Counted from the stretch's first letter, positions 17,446 through 26,095 are shown. The stretch: DNA of 64,000 nucleotides from Paenibacillus phoenicis (GCF_034718895.1 NZ_JAYERP010000001.1:3509501-3573500); one strand, 5' to 3'. Numbers and translations are program-made. Notes: generated by a model not told the origin, from the sequence alone.

Positions 17446-18492
17446 ATGAAAGTCGAGGAAGCTCGAAAGGCTGCCGCCCGATGGGTCGACCAACATGCCA
17501 GCCGGGAAGCCGGTTTCCTAGGTGCTTACTTCAGCGGCTCCACGGTGGGATTACCGGGAGAAGCAGATCTGCCGGAAAGCTCCGACATCGATCTGATCGT
17601 TGTAACTCAGCCGACAGAGCCTCCGCCGAAACTGGGAAAATTCCGTTACGAGCAAGCATTACTTGAAGCAACCTACCTGTCCTGGAGCCAGCTGGCATCG
17701 GCGGAAGCGGTACTATCAGATTATCATCTGGCCGGGAGCTTCCGGACGGATACGATCATCGCCGACCCTACGGGGCGGCTACGCCGGCTGCAAGCGGAAG
17801 TGGCCCCCCGCTTCGCCGAGAAGCCTTGGGTCCTGCGGCGCTGCAAGCATGCGCACGATCGGATCGAACGCGGGCTCCGCAGCATCGATCCCGAGGCGCC
17901 GCGGCAGGACCAAGTCTTAGGATGGTTGTTCCCAACCGGGGTGACAACCCATGTGCTGCTGACCGCGGCCCTTCGCAACCCCACCATACGGCTTCGTTAC
18001 CTAGCGGCCCGCGAGGTGCTCGAGGCGTATGGGCATAGCGAGACCTATGCCGAACTGCTGCCGCTCCTGGGTTGCTCACAGCTCACCGCCCAAAGGACGG
18101 AGGAGCATTTGAAGGCGCTGGAGCGTACGTATGACACGGCGGCAGCGCGGGTTGCCACGCCGTTCCCCTTCTTAAGCGACATCACACCCGGCGCGCGTTC
18201 GGTCGCCATTGACGGCAGCCGCGAGCTGATTGAGCGCGGTCGCCATCAAGAGGCGGTGTTCTGGATCACCGCCACGTTTGCGCGTTGCCATAAGATTCTG
18301 GCAGCAGATGCCCCGGAGATCGGGGAGCAGCTTGCCCAGGATTTCCTTGCCTTGCTGACCGACCTGGGCGTCGGAACAACGGAGGCGTTGTTTCAACGAG
18401 CGGACGAGGTGCTCCGCTATTTGCCCCGCCTCATGACCGTTGCGCAGGCCATCGTGGACGCCAACCCCGCTATCAAACCCGGCTCGACTTGA
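17446..18492 (+). CDS. nucleotidyltransferase-fold protein
   Basis: A 348-residue protein whose N-terminus carries the polymerase-beta-like signature GAYFSGSTVGL...SSDIDLIVV (GS motif plus D-x-D metal pair). The remaining ~270 residues are mostly helical and resemble the C-terminal part of aminoglycoside-type nucleotidyltransferase families. It probably transfers a nucleotide to an unknown small molecule or protein. The start is the ATG at 17446, since GAGGAGG at 17434-17440 fits it and not the upstream in-frame ATG at 17398. It is a single gene ending in a shared terminator. Confidence 0.65.
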   Translation: MKVEEARKAAARWVDQHASREAGFLGAYFSGSTVGLPGEADLPESSDIDLIVVTQPTEPPPKLGKFRYEQALLEATYLSWSQLASAEAVLSDYHLAGSFRTDTIIADPTGRLRRLQAEVAPRFAEKPWVLRRCKHAHDRIERGLRSIDPEAPRQDQVLGWLFPTGVTTHVLLTAALRNPTIRLRYLAAREVLEAYGHSETYAELLPLLGCSQLTAQRTEEHLKALERTYDTAAARVATPFPFLSDITPGARSVAIDGSRELIERGRHQEAVFWITATFARCHKILAADAPEIGEQLAQDFLALLTDLGVGTTEALFQRADEVLRYLPRLMTVAQAIVDANPAIKPGST

Positions 18493-18517
18493 CTCGCCGG
18501 GCCCGCCGCATCAGCAC

Positions 18518-18556
18518 AAAGCCCCCAATCACAAAGTACGATGCAATTGGGGGCTA
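18518..18556. terminator. bidirectional terminator between the nucleotidyltransferase and aguB
   Basis: AGCCCCCAAT and ATTGGGGGCT form a perfect 10-bp stem with a 15-base loop, between two converging genes. Confidence 0.75.
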
Positions 18557-18581
18557 TCTCATCTAGCGTTGCTTATGTGGT

Positions 18582-19460
18582 TTAGTCGATGCGAAGCTCG
18601 CCGTCGTAAGAGGTAATGATTTTGTAGAGGTCCGGCCGGCGGTCGCGGAAAATCCCCCACTCAATACGCTGGATCTCCAGCTGATCGAGGTCAAATTCCG
18701 CTACCAGCACCGTCTCCTCTGTACGGTTAGCTTCTGCAACTTTGTTGCCCTGCGGCCCGGCGATAAAGGACGAGCCATAGAACGTGATGCTCGAATCCTC
18801 GTCGGACTCAACGCCAACGCGGTTCGAGGCGATCACCGGCACCAGGTTGGAAGCGGCATGTCCAAGCATGCACATCTGCCAGTGATCCTTGGAGTCGATC
18901 GAGCTGTCCTGCGGCTCCGAACCAATCGCCGTCGGATAGAACAGCAGCTCGGCGCCCATCAGCGCCATGCAGCGGGCCGCTTCCGGATACCACTGATCCC
19001 AGCAGACGCCAACGCCGATTTTGGCATAACGCGTCTTCCACACTTTAAACCCGGTGTCTCCCGGATTAAAATAAAATTTCTCCTCATACCCCGGGCCGTC
19101 CGGGATATGGCTTTTGCGGTAAAGGCCAAGCACTTCGCCGTCCGCGTCAATCACCGCCAGCGAGTTGTAGCGTGCGTTGTTTTTTTTCTCATAGAAGCTG
19201 ATCGGCAGAACCACTTCCAGCTCCTTGGCGACCTTGCGGAAGTGCTGAATCGCGGCATTCTCCTCCAGTTCAGTTGCGTAGACGTAGTAGTCAGACTTTT
19301 CTTTTTGGCAAAAATACGGCGTTTCAAACAGCTCCTGCAACAAAATAATTTGCGCCCCCTGCCGGGCCGCTTCCCGGACCAGTCGATCCGCCTTTGCGAT
19401 ATTTTCTTCTTTATTGGATGAACAGCTCATTTGCGTAGCCGCAACTTTTACGTTTCTCAT
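18582..19460 (-). CDS. aguB: N-carbamoylputrescine amidase
   Basis: Hydrolyses N-carbamoylputrescine to putrescine, CO2 and ammonia. It is a nitrilase-superfamily enzyme of 292 residues with the Glu-Lys-Cys triad visible: ILLQELFETPYF (Glu), LYRKSHIPDGPGY (Lys) and GVGVCWDQWYPEAAR (Cys). These flanking sequences match the plant/bacterial AguB subgroup closely. It lies 29 bp downstream of agmatine deiminase on the same strand, completing the two-step agmatine-to-putrescine route. The ATG start has a GGAGG-like site. Confidence 0.95.
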   Translation of the reverse strand: MRNVKVAATQMSCSSNKEENIAKADRLVREAARQGAQIILLQELFETPYFCQKEKSDYYVYATELEENAAIQHFRKVAKELEVVLPISFYEKKNNARYNSLAVIDADGEVLGLYRKSHIPDGPGYEEKFYFNPGDTGFKVWKTRYAKIGVGVCWDQWYPEAARCMALMGAELLFYPTAIGSEPQDSSIDSKDHWQMCMLGHAASNLVPVIASNRVGVESDEDSSITFYGSSFIAGPQGNKVAEANRTEETVLVAEFDLDQLEIQRIEWGIFRDRRPDLYKIITSYDGELRID

Positions 19461-19489
19461 GTCGTTGGTCGAACCTCCTTCATTCTCGT

Positions 19490-20533
19490 TTATGCGCGTC
19501 TTGCCGCCATTTGCTGCGTTGTGCAGTGGACGTTGCCGCCTTCACGGATGATCGCCATCCCGTCGACGGTGCGGATCTTGCGATCCGGGAAGGTGTCGCT
19601 CAGCACCTGAATGGCCTTGCGGTCGGTTGCCTCCGCTGCGCCGCCAAAGATCGGCAAGATGATGCCGCCATTGACGAAATAGAAATTCAAATAGCTCAGC
19701 GTCAGCCGGCTATCCTCATAAAAAGCCTTCGGCGGCTGCGGGATCGGGATGATCTCCAGCTTGCGGCCTTGGGCGTCCGTTGCTGCGCTGAGGATGGCGA
19801 TATTTTCCTGGGTGATGGCATAGTTCTCGTCGCTTGGATCATCGCATACCTGCAAAATGACCTTACCCGGTGCGGCGAAGCAGGCCACGTTGTCAATGTG
19901 ACCGTCCGTTTCATCCCCGTCTAGACCGCGTTTCAACCAGATGATTTGGTCGACGTTAACATAGTTTTTCACAGCGGCCTCAATTTCTTCCCGGCTCAGC
20001 TGCGGATTCCGGTTCTCGTTTAACAAGCACTCCTCGGTCGTCAGCAGCGTACCTTCCCCGTCCGTATGGATGGATCCGCCCTCCAGCACCAGCGGGGCAT
20101 CAAACCGCTTGACGTTCAGGGCTTCCAGAATTTGCGGCGCTACCGCATCGTCCAGATCCCATGGCGAATATTTGCCGCCCCAAGCGTTAAAGCGCCAGTT
20201 GACCCCGGCCAGCTCGCCTTCCGGATTCACGAGGAACGTCGGGCCGTTGTCACGCAGCCAGGCGTCGTTATGCTCGATCGGCATAAAAGAGATCCGTTCC
20301 GTGTTCGGATCCTGCGCAAAGCGAGCCTTCACCTGAGGTAAATCGTTCGGATTCACAACCACGGTGATCGGTTCAAACTCAGCAATCGCCGTAATAAATT
20401 CGGCATATCCGTCGCATACCTCGGCATACCGATCCGGATAGACCATCGACGCCTGCACCGGCCAGGAGATGAAAGTACGTTCATGCGGCGCCCATTCGGC
20501 CGGCATTTTATAGTTCAAATCTTTTGGATACAT
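19490..20533 (-). CDS. aguA: agmatine deiminase
   Basis: Converts agmatine to N-carbamoylputrescine and ammonia; member of the guanidino-modifying (PAD-like) superfamily. The start is ATG 20533 (MYPKDLNYKMPAEWAPHERT), because GGAGG lies 5 bases before it; the longer frame to 20635 has no support. This gives 347 residues, normal for AguA. Features: NDAWLRDNGPTFLV (substrate Asp), VLEGGSIHTDGEG, GLDGDETDGHIDNVACF (catalytic His and Asp), and the C-terminal nucleophile in EGGNVHCTTQQ. It forms an operon with aguB; together they feed polyamine synthesis. Confidence 0.95.
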   Translation of the reverse strand: MYPKDLNYKMPAEWAPHERTFISWPVQASMVYPDRYAEVCDGYAEFITAIAEFEPITVVVNPNDLPQVKARFAQDPNTERISFMPIEHNDAWLRDNGPTFLVNPEGELAGVNWRFNAWGGKYSPWDLDDAVAPQILEALNVKRFDAPLVLEGGSIHTDGEGTLLTTEECLLNENRNPQLSREEIEAAVKNYVNVDQIIWLKRGLDGDETDGHIDNVACFAAPGKVILQVCDDPSDENYAITQENIAILSAATDAQGRKLEIIPIPQPPKAFYEDSRLTLSYLNFYFVNGGIILPIFGGAAEATDRKAIQVLSDTFPDRKIRTVDGMAIIREGGNVHCTTQQMAARRA

Positions 20534-20638
20534 CGTTTCCTCCACTAAAAAATAATTTATCGTTTTCGAGCTAAATCCGGGACTGTCCTCATCGCTGCTT
20601 CTCCATGAGATGCCCCCATGGGTGCTGCTTCCCATGCC

Positions 20639-20823
20639 CTAACGCGGATGAGAAACGCTATTGGACGGATTTTCGCGTTGTTCAATTTCTAACGATGCTG
20701 TGGATCGCTATTTTCATCAAACCGCTTGATTCCGGCTCGAAAAATCGGATTTAAGCGCGGTGAGCAGCGTTAAAATGGTATCTCAGCGATTTGAGCCGAC
20801 TTAAGCGCTGCGGCAAGCGTTAG
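20639..20823. repeat. dispersed four-arm palindromic element, family A copy 2
   Basis: Arms begin CTAACGCGGATGAG at 20639 and CTAACGATGCTGTG at 20689. Inverted arms end GTGAGCAGCGTTA at 20772 and GCGGCAAGCGTTAG at 20823. The 50/84/50 spacing equals that of copies 1 and 3, although the sequences have diverged. It fills most of the gap between aguA and the Ada gene. Confidence 0.78.
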
Positions 20824-20940
20824 ACTTGCGGATTACCCTGAAATTCTAGCGCGTTCACCCAATTTACCATGATATCATATAACAAATTTTCCGCGCCTAC
20901 AAATGGAAGTGTTGTCCGAAAAATCAATGCCTGATTTTCG

Positions 20941-20970
20941 GCGACATCGTCTCGTCGCAAGCGCTATAAT
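20941..20970 (+). promoter_or_regulatory. candidate promoter of the Ada-like gene
   Basis: GCGACA, 18 bases, TATAAT, ending about 40 bp before the start codon. The -10 is perfect and the -35 weak, which suits an activator-dependent promoter. Confidence 0.5.
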
Positions 20971-21010
20971 GGGGGCATCAATCAACACGTCAAGGAGGCT
21001 TTCGTCCCGC

Positions 21011-21478
21011 ATGATTCCCGCTGAGCGAAAAGAAGAATATTATCAAGCGTTGCTGGAGAAAAACTCGGAGTATGAAGGAGTCTTTTACGTCGGCGTTAAA
21101 ACGACCGGCGTCTTCTGCCGCCCGTTGTCCCATCCAAACCACGTGTCTGATTGGCTCCGCATGCTGGTGGAAGCTGTAGAAGCGAATCCGGAGAAGCGCT
21201 GGAGGGACGAGGATTTTCGGCAGCTCTCCGTCGATGCGTCCACAGCGCGCCGCCAATTCAAGAAGCGCTTCGGCATGACCTTCGTGGAATACGCCCGTGC
21301 CCGGCGCATGGGACTAGCCCTGGGGAACATTCGCGCTGGCCGGCCGGTCATCGATGCTCAGCTCTCCACGGGATATGAATCGAGCAGCGGCTTCCGGGAT
21401 GCGTTCTCCCGCATGATGGGGGCTGCGCCAACCCGCCTGGGTGGTACCACAGAAGCCAACGCGATGGGCGAGGCTTGA
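21011..21478 (+). pseudogene. Ada/AdaA-like methylphosphotriester methyltransferase-regulator, internally deleted
   Basis: The N-terminal Ada domain starts normally (RKEEYYQALLEKNSEYEGVFYVGVKTTGVFCRP) but then jumps straight to LSHPNHVSDWLRML. In intact proteins about 30 residues lie between, carrying the other zinc cysteines; only the acceptor-type Cys in VFCRP remains. The AraC-type DNA-binding half is intact (SVDASTARRQFKKRFGMTF, YESSSGFRDAFSRMMGAAP). It is 155 residues from ATG 21011 (AAGGAGG upstream), against ~211 for AdaA, and any C-terminal O6-alkylguanine transferase part is absent. The frame is open, so a non-methylatable DNA-binding protein may still be made. Confidence 0.7.
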
Positions 21479-21504
21479 TCCACCGCGGCAAGGAGGTCGT
21501 GATC

Positions 21505-21729
21505 GTGGTGAACGACCAAGTTGTCAAGCTGCCCCGCGGCCAGCAAAGCGCCGCCGCCACGCAGGTGGCCAGCGGCGGCGGACGATATAGCACGGGCGGC
21601 ACCAACTCCGCCATCAGCAGCCCCGGGACGCGCCAGCAGCACGCCGTCGGCGGCGGCAGCGGCAGCGTGGCTGCGAACAAGTACGGTCGCGGACGCCATA
21701 AGAAACACGGCCGTAAACGCAGAGGGTGA
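21505..21729 (+). CDS. small basic Gly/Ser/Arg-rich protein, hypothetical
   Basis: A 74-residue frame starting at one of two adjacent GTG codons (21505 or 21508), the second 12 bases after an AAGGAGGT site. After NDQVVKLPRGQQ the sequence is low-complexity (GGGRYSTGGTNSAI, GGGSGSVAANKYGRGRHKK) with a strongly basic tail. It follows the Ada-like gene on the same strand. No family is recognised. The good ribosome binding site supports it, the composition argues for caution. Confidence 0.4.
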   Translation: MVNDQVVKLPRGQQSAAATQVASGGGRYSTGGTNSAISSPGTRQQHAVGGGSGSVAANKYGRGRHKKHGRKRRG

Positions 21730-21737
21730 TCTAAACG

Positions 21738-22346
21738 TTACTCCCCCAACACTTCGATCGCCCGTTCCAAGCCGATAACCAGCTGTTCCAGCGACATGCT
21801 GGGGGCGCCGGGATGCCGTTCCGCTTGCTCCGGCAGGTAAGGGACATGGATGAACCCGCCGCGGATTGACTTCCCGCTGACGGCGAGGTGGTGCATCAGC
21901 CCGTAAAAAAGGTGGTTGCACACGAAGGTACCGGCCGAAAGCGAAAGCGACGCGGGAATCCCCTCGCCCCGTAGACGGTCGACCATGCGCTTGACCGGCA
22001 GCGTGGTCCAATAAGCCGCCGGGCCCACTGGCACGACCGGCTCGTCAACCGGCTGGTATCCGGCATTGTCGGCGATGTTGGCGTCGTTTAAGTTGACGGC
22101 GATCCGTTCGAACGAAATCCCCTCTCGGCCGCCGGCCTGTCCCAACGCGATTACCACCTCGGGTTCGTATTGCTGGATGGCGGTCAGCAGTCGCTCGGTG
22201 GATTGTCCGAACACTGTGGGCAGCTCCAGACCTACAATCTCAAAGGAGCCGATCACACGGCCCTGCAGCCGGCGCACCGCTTCAACCGCCGGATTGACGG
22301 GTTCGCCGCCAAAGGGTTCGAAGCCGGTAAGCAATAATTTTTTCAT
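21738..22346 (-). CDS. pcp: pyrrolidone-carboxylate peptidase (pyroglutamyl peptidase I)
   Basis: Cytoplasmic cysteine peptidase that removes N-terminal pyroglutamate. At 202 residues it is of standard length. The MEROPS C15 signatures are present: TGFEPFGGEPVNPA at the start, the catalytic Glu in ISFERIAVNLND, the catalytic Cys in SAGTFVCNHLFYGLMHH, and the catalytic His in GGFIHVPYLPEQ. It is transcribed divergently from the T-box-serS unit, with its promoter inside the short shared region. Confidence 0.95.
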   Translation of the reverse strand: MKKLLLTGFEPFGGEPVNPAVEAVRRLQGRVIGSFEIVGLELPTVFGQSTERLLTAIQQYEPEVVIALGQAGGREGISFERIAVNLNDANIADNAGYQPVDEPVVPVGPAAYWTTLPVKRMVDRLRGEGIPASLSLSAGTFVCNHLFYGLMHHLAVSGKSIRGGFIHVPYLPEQAERHPGAPSMSLEQLVIGLERAIEVLGE

Positions 22347-22364
22347 TGGATCTTCCTCTCCCTC

Positions 22365-22394
22365 TTGATAACCGATGGTCGCTTACGTTATACT
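22365..22394 (+). promoter_or_regulatory. promoter of the serS T-box transcript
   Basis: TTGATA, 18 bases, TATACT. Transcription would begin near 22401, leaving a leader of about 260 nt before serS. Confidence 0.7.
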
Positions 22395-22401
22395 GCTAAA
22401 C

Positions 22402-22627
22402 AAATCAAATCTCGGAATCATGCCTATGAAGAGCATCCAACTCGGAGGCGTTTTCGTCAAGGGGAACATCGCGTTAAATGCGTAAGCCCTTCCCCCTAAG
22501 CTAACCGGGTCCGCCCGTTACCGCGGAACTAAAGGGGATTGAACCGGACCTGCCGGTTTGATCAATTTGGGTGGCACCGCGAGTCGATAAGCGCTCCTCG
22601 TCCCAATCGGACGAAGGGCGCTTTTTT
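22402..22627 (+). ncRNA. T-box leader controlling serS
   Basis: The conserved T-box sequence GGGTGGCACCGCGAG sits at 22569-22583. It is followed by a terminator stem, AAGCGCTCCTCGTCC with GGACGAAGGGCGCTT, and a U run. Upstream is a stem III-like hairpin (AACCGG...CCGGTT near 22541-22558) and a long stem I region. Such leaders bind uncharged cognate tRNA and then prevent termination. The specifier codon was not assigned with confidence; a serine codon is expected from the downstream gene. Confidence 0.92.
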
Positions 22628-22659
22628 GTATTCATATCGAAAAAAGGAGCGGATCACCT

Positions 22660-23952
22660 ATGTTAGACATCAAATGGATTCGTGAGCATCAAGAACAGGT
22701 TCAAACGGTGGCGGAGGAAAAGGGCATCGAGTTGTCGGTTCCCGAGCTCTTGCGCTGGGACGACCAACGCCGGGCGTTGCTGCAGGAGACGGAGCGGCTG
22801 CGCCAGGAGCGCAACCGGCTGACGCCGCAAATAGAGGCACTAATTCGGGAGCAAGAGCCGGAGGCCGCCGCCGCATTAAAAGACGAAGTCAAGCAGCTGA
22901 ACCGGCGGCTGAACGGATTGGAGAAAGAGCTGGAGGAAGCCGAACACGAGTATCGACGACTGATGCTGCTCGTCCCTAACCGGGTCTCTCCCGATACGCC
23001 CAAGGGCCGGTCGGATCTCGACAATGTTGAGGTGAAGCGGGTCGGCGCACCTCCAACATTTGAATTTACACCGCGTGACCACGTCGCTTTAGGCGAGCTC
23101 CACCGGATGATCGACATCCCGCGCGGAGTCAAAACGGCTGGCGCACGCAACTACTACCTGAGCGGCGCAGGAGTCCTGCTCCACCGGGCGGTGCAGCAGC
23201 TCGCGATGGATCTCCTCGGAGCCAAAGGCTTCACCCTGCTGGAGGTCCCGTTAATGGTGCGCTCGGAGGCGCTCGTGAACACCGGGTTCTTCCCGCTGGG
23301 TGCGGATCAGACGTATCGGATGGCGGAGGACGACCGCTGGCTGGTCGGCACCGCCGAGGTTCCGCTCGTGTCGTATTACGACCGCGAAATCGTTGAACTC
23401 ACCCAGCCGATCAAGCTTGCAGCGGCCTCGTTATGCTTCCGCAGCGAAGTCGGCTCGGCAGGCCGAGATGTGCATGGCTTATACCGCGTGCATCAGTTCT
23501 CGAAGGTCGAGCAAGTGGTGCTCTGTGAAAACAATCTGGATCTGTCGGAGCAGCTGTTTCAGGAAATCACCCAAAACGCCGAAGAGATGCTTCAGCTGCT
23601 GGAGCTGCCTTACCGGGTGATGGCGGTATGTACCGGCGACATGTCGCAAAAAACGTATAAACAATACGACATCGAAACGTGGATGCCTAGCCGCGGCGCT
23701 TACGGGGAGACCCATTCGTCATCGCAGCTATTGGATTTTCAGGCACGGCGTTCGAACATCCGCTTCAAGGACCGCAACGGTAAGCTGCAATATTGCTACA
23801 CATTAAACAATACCATGGTGGCCTCGCCGCGAATCTTGATCCCGCTGCTGGAAAATCATCAGGAAGAAGACGGCAGCATCCGGATTCCGCTGGCGCTTCG
23901 TAAATATATGAATGGACTAGAACGCCTGACACCATTGGACCTGCAGGGATAG
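22660..23952 (+). CDS. serS: seryl-tRNA synthetase
   Basis: Charges tRNA-Ser with serine. The 430-residue class II enzyme has the N-terminal antiparallel coiled-coil tRNA-binding arm (about residues 30-100, rich in Glu/Arg/Leu heptads). The catalytic core carries motif 2 around ASLCFRSEVGSAGRDVHGLYRVHQFSKVEQ, the serine-pocket TAEVPLVSYY, and motif 3 NNTMVASPRILIPLLENHQEEDGSIRIP. The ATG follows GGAGCGGATC. Expression is governed by the T-box upstream, rising when tRNA-Ser is uncharged. Confidence 0.97.
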   Translation: MLDIKWIREHQEQVQTVAEEKGIELSVPELLRWDDQRRALLQETERLRQERNRLTPQIEALIREQEPEAAAALKDEVKQLNRRLNGLEKELEEAEHEYRRLMLLVPNRVSPDTPKGRSDLDNVEVKRVGAPPTFEFTPRDHVALGELHRMIDIPRGVKTAGARNYYLSGAGVLLHRAVQQLAMDLLGAKGFTLLEVPLMVRSEALVNTGFFPLGADQTYRMAEDDRWLVGTAEVPLVSYYDREIVELTQPIKLAAASLCFRSEVGSAGRDVHGLYRVHQFSKVEQVVLCENNLDLSEQLFQEITQNAEEMLQLLELPYRVMAVCTGDMSQKTYKQYDIETWMPSRGAYGETHSSSQLLDFQARRSNIRFKDRNGKLQYCYTLNNTMVASPRILIPLLENHQEEDGSIRIPLALRKYMNGLERLTPLDLQG

Positions 23953-24049
23953 GTAACATTTTCCACAAAACAAATCCGCTTGGGTTTCGTCCAACTATAT
24001 AAATCCATCCAGAAAATAGGTGATTTATGATGACGAAACCATGCTATAC

Positions 24050-24392
24050 AGGATGTGAGCAGCGCTACGGTCAGCGAGGAACTGCTTCCTGCCGGCAGCA
24101 AGCTGCATGTCGTTCGTGAGGCCAGCGCGCTCTGGCTGGAGGTGCGTACCCCCGACGGGCGCTCCGGTTATGTATCCGCCAAGCCAAAGAGGGCAAGGAG
24201 GTTAGTCTAGACGAACTGCGCAAAGGGGATCTGCTGTTCTTCAGCGCACGCGGGCTGGACATCGGCCATGTTGGCATTTACATCGGGGATAATCAAATTT
24301 TGCCCACCTACTCCAAAGAGAAAGGCGTCCATATCGAAGCGTTTGACGGCCAGTGGAAAAAGCGGTTTGTGACCGCGCGGCGGGTGCTCTAG
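24050..24392 (+). pseudogene. remnant of an SH3-NlpC/P60 cell-wall peptidase
   Basis: Two pieces of one protein are visible in different frames. The first is SH3-like: SAATVSEELLPAGSKLHVV, LWLEVRTPDGRSGYVSAK. The second is the C-terminal half of an NlpC/P60 domain: LRKGDLLFFSARGLDIGHVGIYIGDNQ through FVTARRVL and a TAG stop. The catalytic-cysteine segment between them is missing. The junction falls in GCCAAGCCAAA, a short direct repeat of the kind that promotes deletion. No functional product is expected. Confidence 0.75.
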
Positions 24393-24488
24393 ACGTCTGC
24401 TGGTTCTAGATCGAGTACATTCAGTTTTCCTCCGGGTTTGCCGACATAATAATTAAAGAGTTGGCAAAGGAGGTGAATCCGTGCGGTT

Positions 24489-25190
24489 TTGCCGGCGACG
24501 TACAAACTAATTAAGCCGGATAAGGCGCATGGAGACGCGATGTGGAAATGGCTGAAAGGCTCGAAAGCAACCTCTGATCCTGCCCGCAGCGAAGCCGCCG
24601 CGGCAACCCAAGCTGACGCGCCCCTGACGGATGATCTCCCCCCGCAGCCCAAGGTCATCATTATTACCGGGACAAGCGGCTCCGGCCGCAAGAGCATCGC
24701 CAAGCAGCTGAGCACTGACCTGGGCCTTCCTTATGTGCTGCCTTATACAACCCGTGCTATACGTACGGGGGAACGGGACGGCGAGCACTACCGTTTTATT
24801 GCGGAAGCGGACTTTCAGGCGATGGCCAGCCGACAGGAGTTCAGCCAAAGCGTTCGCTTGGAGCGAGGCAGCTACGGCATCGCGGAGCGCGATCTAAGCG
24901 AAGCGCTGGAGCAGTATGGCGCGGCGGTCGTCGTCGTGAATCATGAAGGCATGCAGACGCTGCGGAAACGGTTTGGCCCGCAGGCGATTCGGATTTTCCT
25001 CTACGTGACGAAGGAGGACATTCGACTGCGCGAGGAACGGGAAGGGGCGCCACCCGAGGTCGTCGAAGAGTATTTAAGGAACTACTCCGAGCAGGTGATT
25101 TACAAGAAGGAATCCGACTATCTACTGCAAAACATCGATCCCGCCGAGACGCTGGCGAAGATTAAGGTTTTTTTGCAGGACAAAATCTAA
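24489..25190 (+). CDS. guanylate kinase-like protein
   Basis: A 233-residue protein whose last ~180 residues form a guanylate-kinase fold: P-loop GTSGSGRKS at residues 61-69, the GMP-binding region LPYTTRAIRTGERDGEHYRFI, and a lid with REEREGAP. It has an N-terminal extension of ~50 residues not seen in Gmk. It is probably a second, divergent paralogue rather than the essential enzyme. Start is uncertain: TTG 24489 has GGAGGTGA 12 bases upstream (24469-24476), which instead suits an out-of-frame GTG at 24481. ATG 24540 is an alternative. One extra T in the TTTT run would join the GTG to this frame. Confidence 0.7.
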   Translation: MPATYKLIKPDKAHGDAMWKWLKGSKATSDPARSEAAAATQADAPLTDDLPPQPKVIIITGTSGSGRKSIAKQLSTDLGLPYVLPYTTRAIRTGERDGEHYRFIAEADFQAMASRQEFSQSVRLERGSYGIAERDLSEALEQYGAAVVVVNHEGMQTLRKRFGPQAIRIFLYVTKEDIRLREEREGAPPEVVEEYLRNYSEQVIYKKESDYLLQNIDPAETLAKIKVFLQDKI

Positions 25191-25195
25191 ACAGA

Positions 25196-25238
25196 AGCGG
25201 GTTGTCTCGGCCGAATACGGCTGGGCAGCCCGTTTTTT
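25196..25238 (+). terminator. terminator of the guanylate-kinase-like gene
   Basis: CGGGTTGTCTCGGCC pairs imperfectly with GGCTGGGCAGCCCG and is followed by TTTTTT, just after the stop codon. Confidence 0.85.
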
Positions 25239-25300
25239 GATGCGTGGAGCCTAGTTAGGCGGATAAAATAAGCCAGCATCGAGGGTCCTTTGGAACGACT

Positions 25301-25325
25301 AAGCCGGTACCGCCTGTACCGGCTT
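25301..25325 (-). terminator. hairpin at the 3' end of the ArsR-type gene
   Basis: AAGCCGGTAC, loop CGCCT, GTACCGGCTT: a perfect 10-bp stem 8 bp beyond the stop codon. There is no U run, so it may be an RNA-stabilising hairpin rather than an intrinsic terminator. Confidence 0.5.
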
Positions 25326-25332
25326 GTATGCG

Positions 25333-26049
25333 TTAGCCGATCCCTTCCTCTGTGTCCATATCTAGAGCAAAGGTTTCTTTTAACCCTGCCCGCCCTTTCG
25401 CGGTCAGCTTAACGGCCCGGCTCTGCGGACTTCGTTCCACCCACCCCAGCTCCAGCAGCCGTTCCAAGATCACGTTGCCAAGCGCCCCGGCCAGGTGATG
25501 TTGGCGTTCGCTCCAATCCAGGCATTTATGAGAAAAAGAACGGCGCTTGCTCTTCGCTCGGTCGATATCGACTCCAAATCGGTTCAGCACGGCTTCGCCC
25601 TCTGCGGTAACTTCAAATACGCCGTCTCCTTCGGCAAGGATCCCAGCGCGCACCAAGCTTTGCGTCAGGCGAACACCGAGATTCCCTGCCAAATGATCAT
25701 AGCAGGTTCGGGCATACCGCAGCGCCTGGTCCTCCGTCGCCTGTCGCAAGGATTGGACCGGGGCCGGCGGTGCAATCGACAACAACGATTCCAACACCCG
25801 GGCGACTTCCGGGCTTGCAATCCCGTAGTAGCGGTGACGGCCTTGTTTTTCGACGGCAACTAATCCGGCCTCCGTCAGCTTGGCCAAATGAAAACTGGCG
25901 GTTTGCGCCTGAATCCCGGCCATCCGGGCCAGCTCACCGGCCGCGTGATATCTTCCGTCCAGCATGGCCGTCAGCATCGCCGACCGGCTGGGGTCGCTGA
26001 CGAGCGAGGCGATAACCGCCGCTTGTGTAGGCATGGATGCAACTCTCAT
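25333..26049 (-). CDS. ArsR-family winged-helix transcriptional regulator
   Basis: A 238-residue regulator. The ArsR-type DNA-binding domain covers about residues 10-95 (LVSDPSRSAMLTAMLDG, AGELARMAGIQAQTASFHLAKLTEAGLV, EKQGRHRYYGIAS). A C-terminal region holds a second helical unit (CYDHLAGNLGVRLTQSLV, CLDWSERQHHLAGALGNVILERL) seen in a subgroup of larger ArsR proteins. No metal-binding cysteine pair is evident, so a metal is not the obvious ligand. The start is ATG 26049 (AAGGAGG 11 bases upstream). A palindrome lies just upstream; the divergent gene one would expect there is missing. Confidence 0.8.
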   Translation of the reverse strand: MRVASMPTQAAVIASLVSDPSRSAMLTAMLDGRYHAAGELARMAGIQAQTASFHLAKLTEAGLVAVEKQGRHRYYGIASPEVARVLESLLSIAPPAPVQSLRQATEDQALRYARTCYDHLAGNLGVRLTQSLVRAGILAEGDGVFEVTAEGEAVLNRFGVDIDRAKSKRRSFSHKCLDWSERQHHLAGALGNVILERLLELGWVERSPQSRAVKLTAKGRAGLKETFALDMDTEEGIG

Positions 26050-26095
26050 GGCGATTGATTCCTCCTTTTTGAGGATGTCATCCATATTTCGATCC

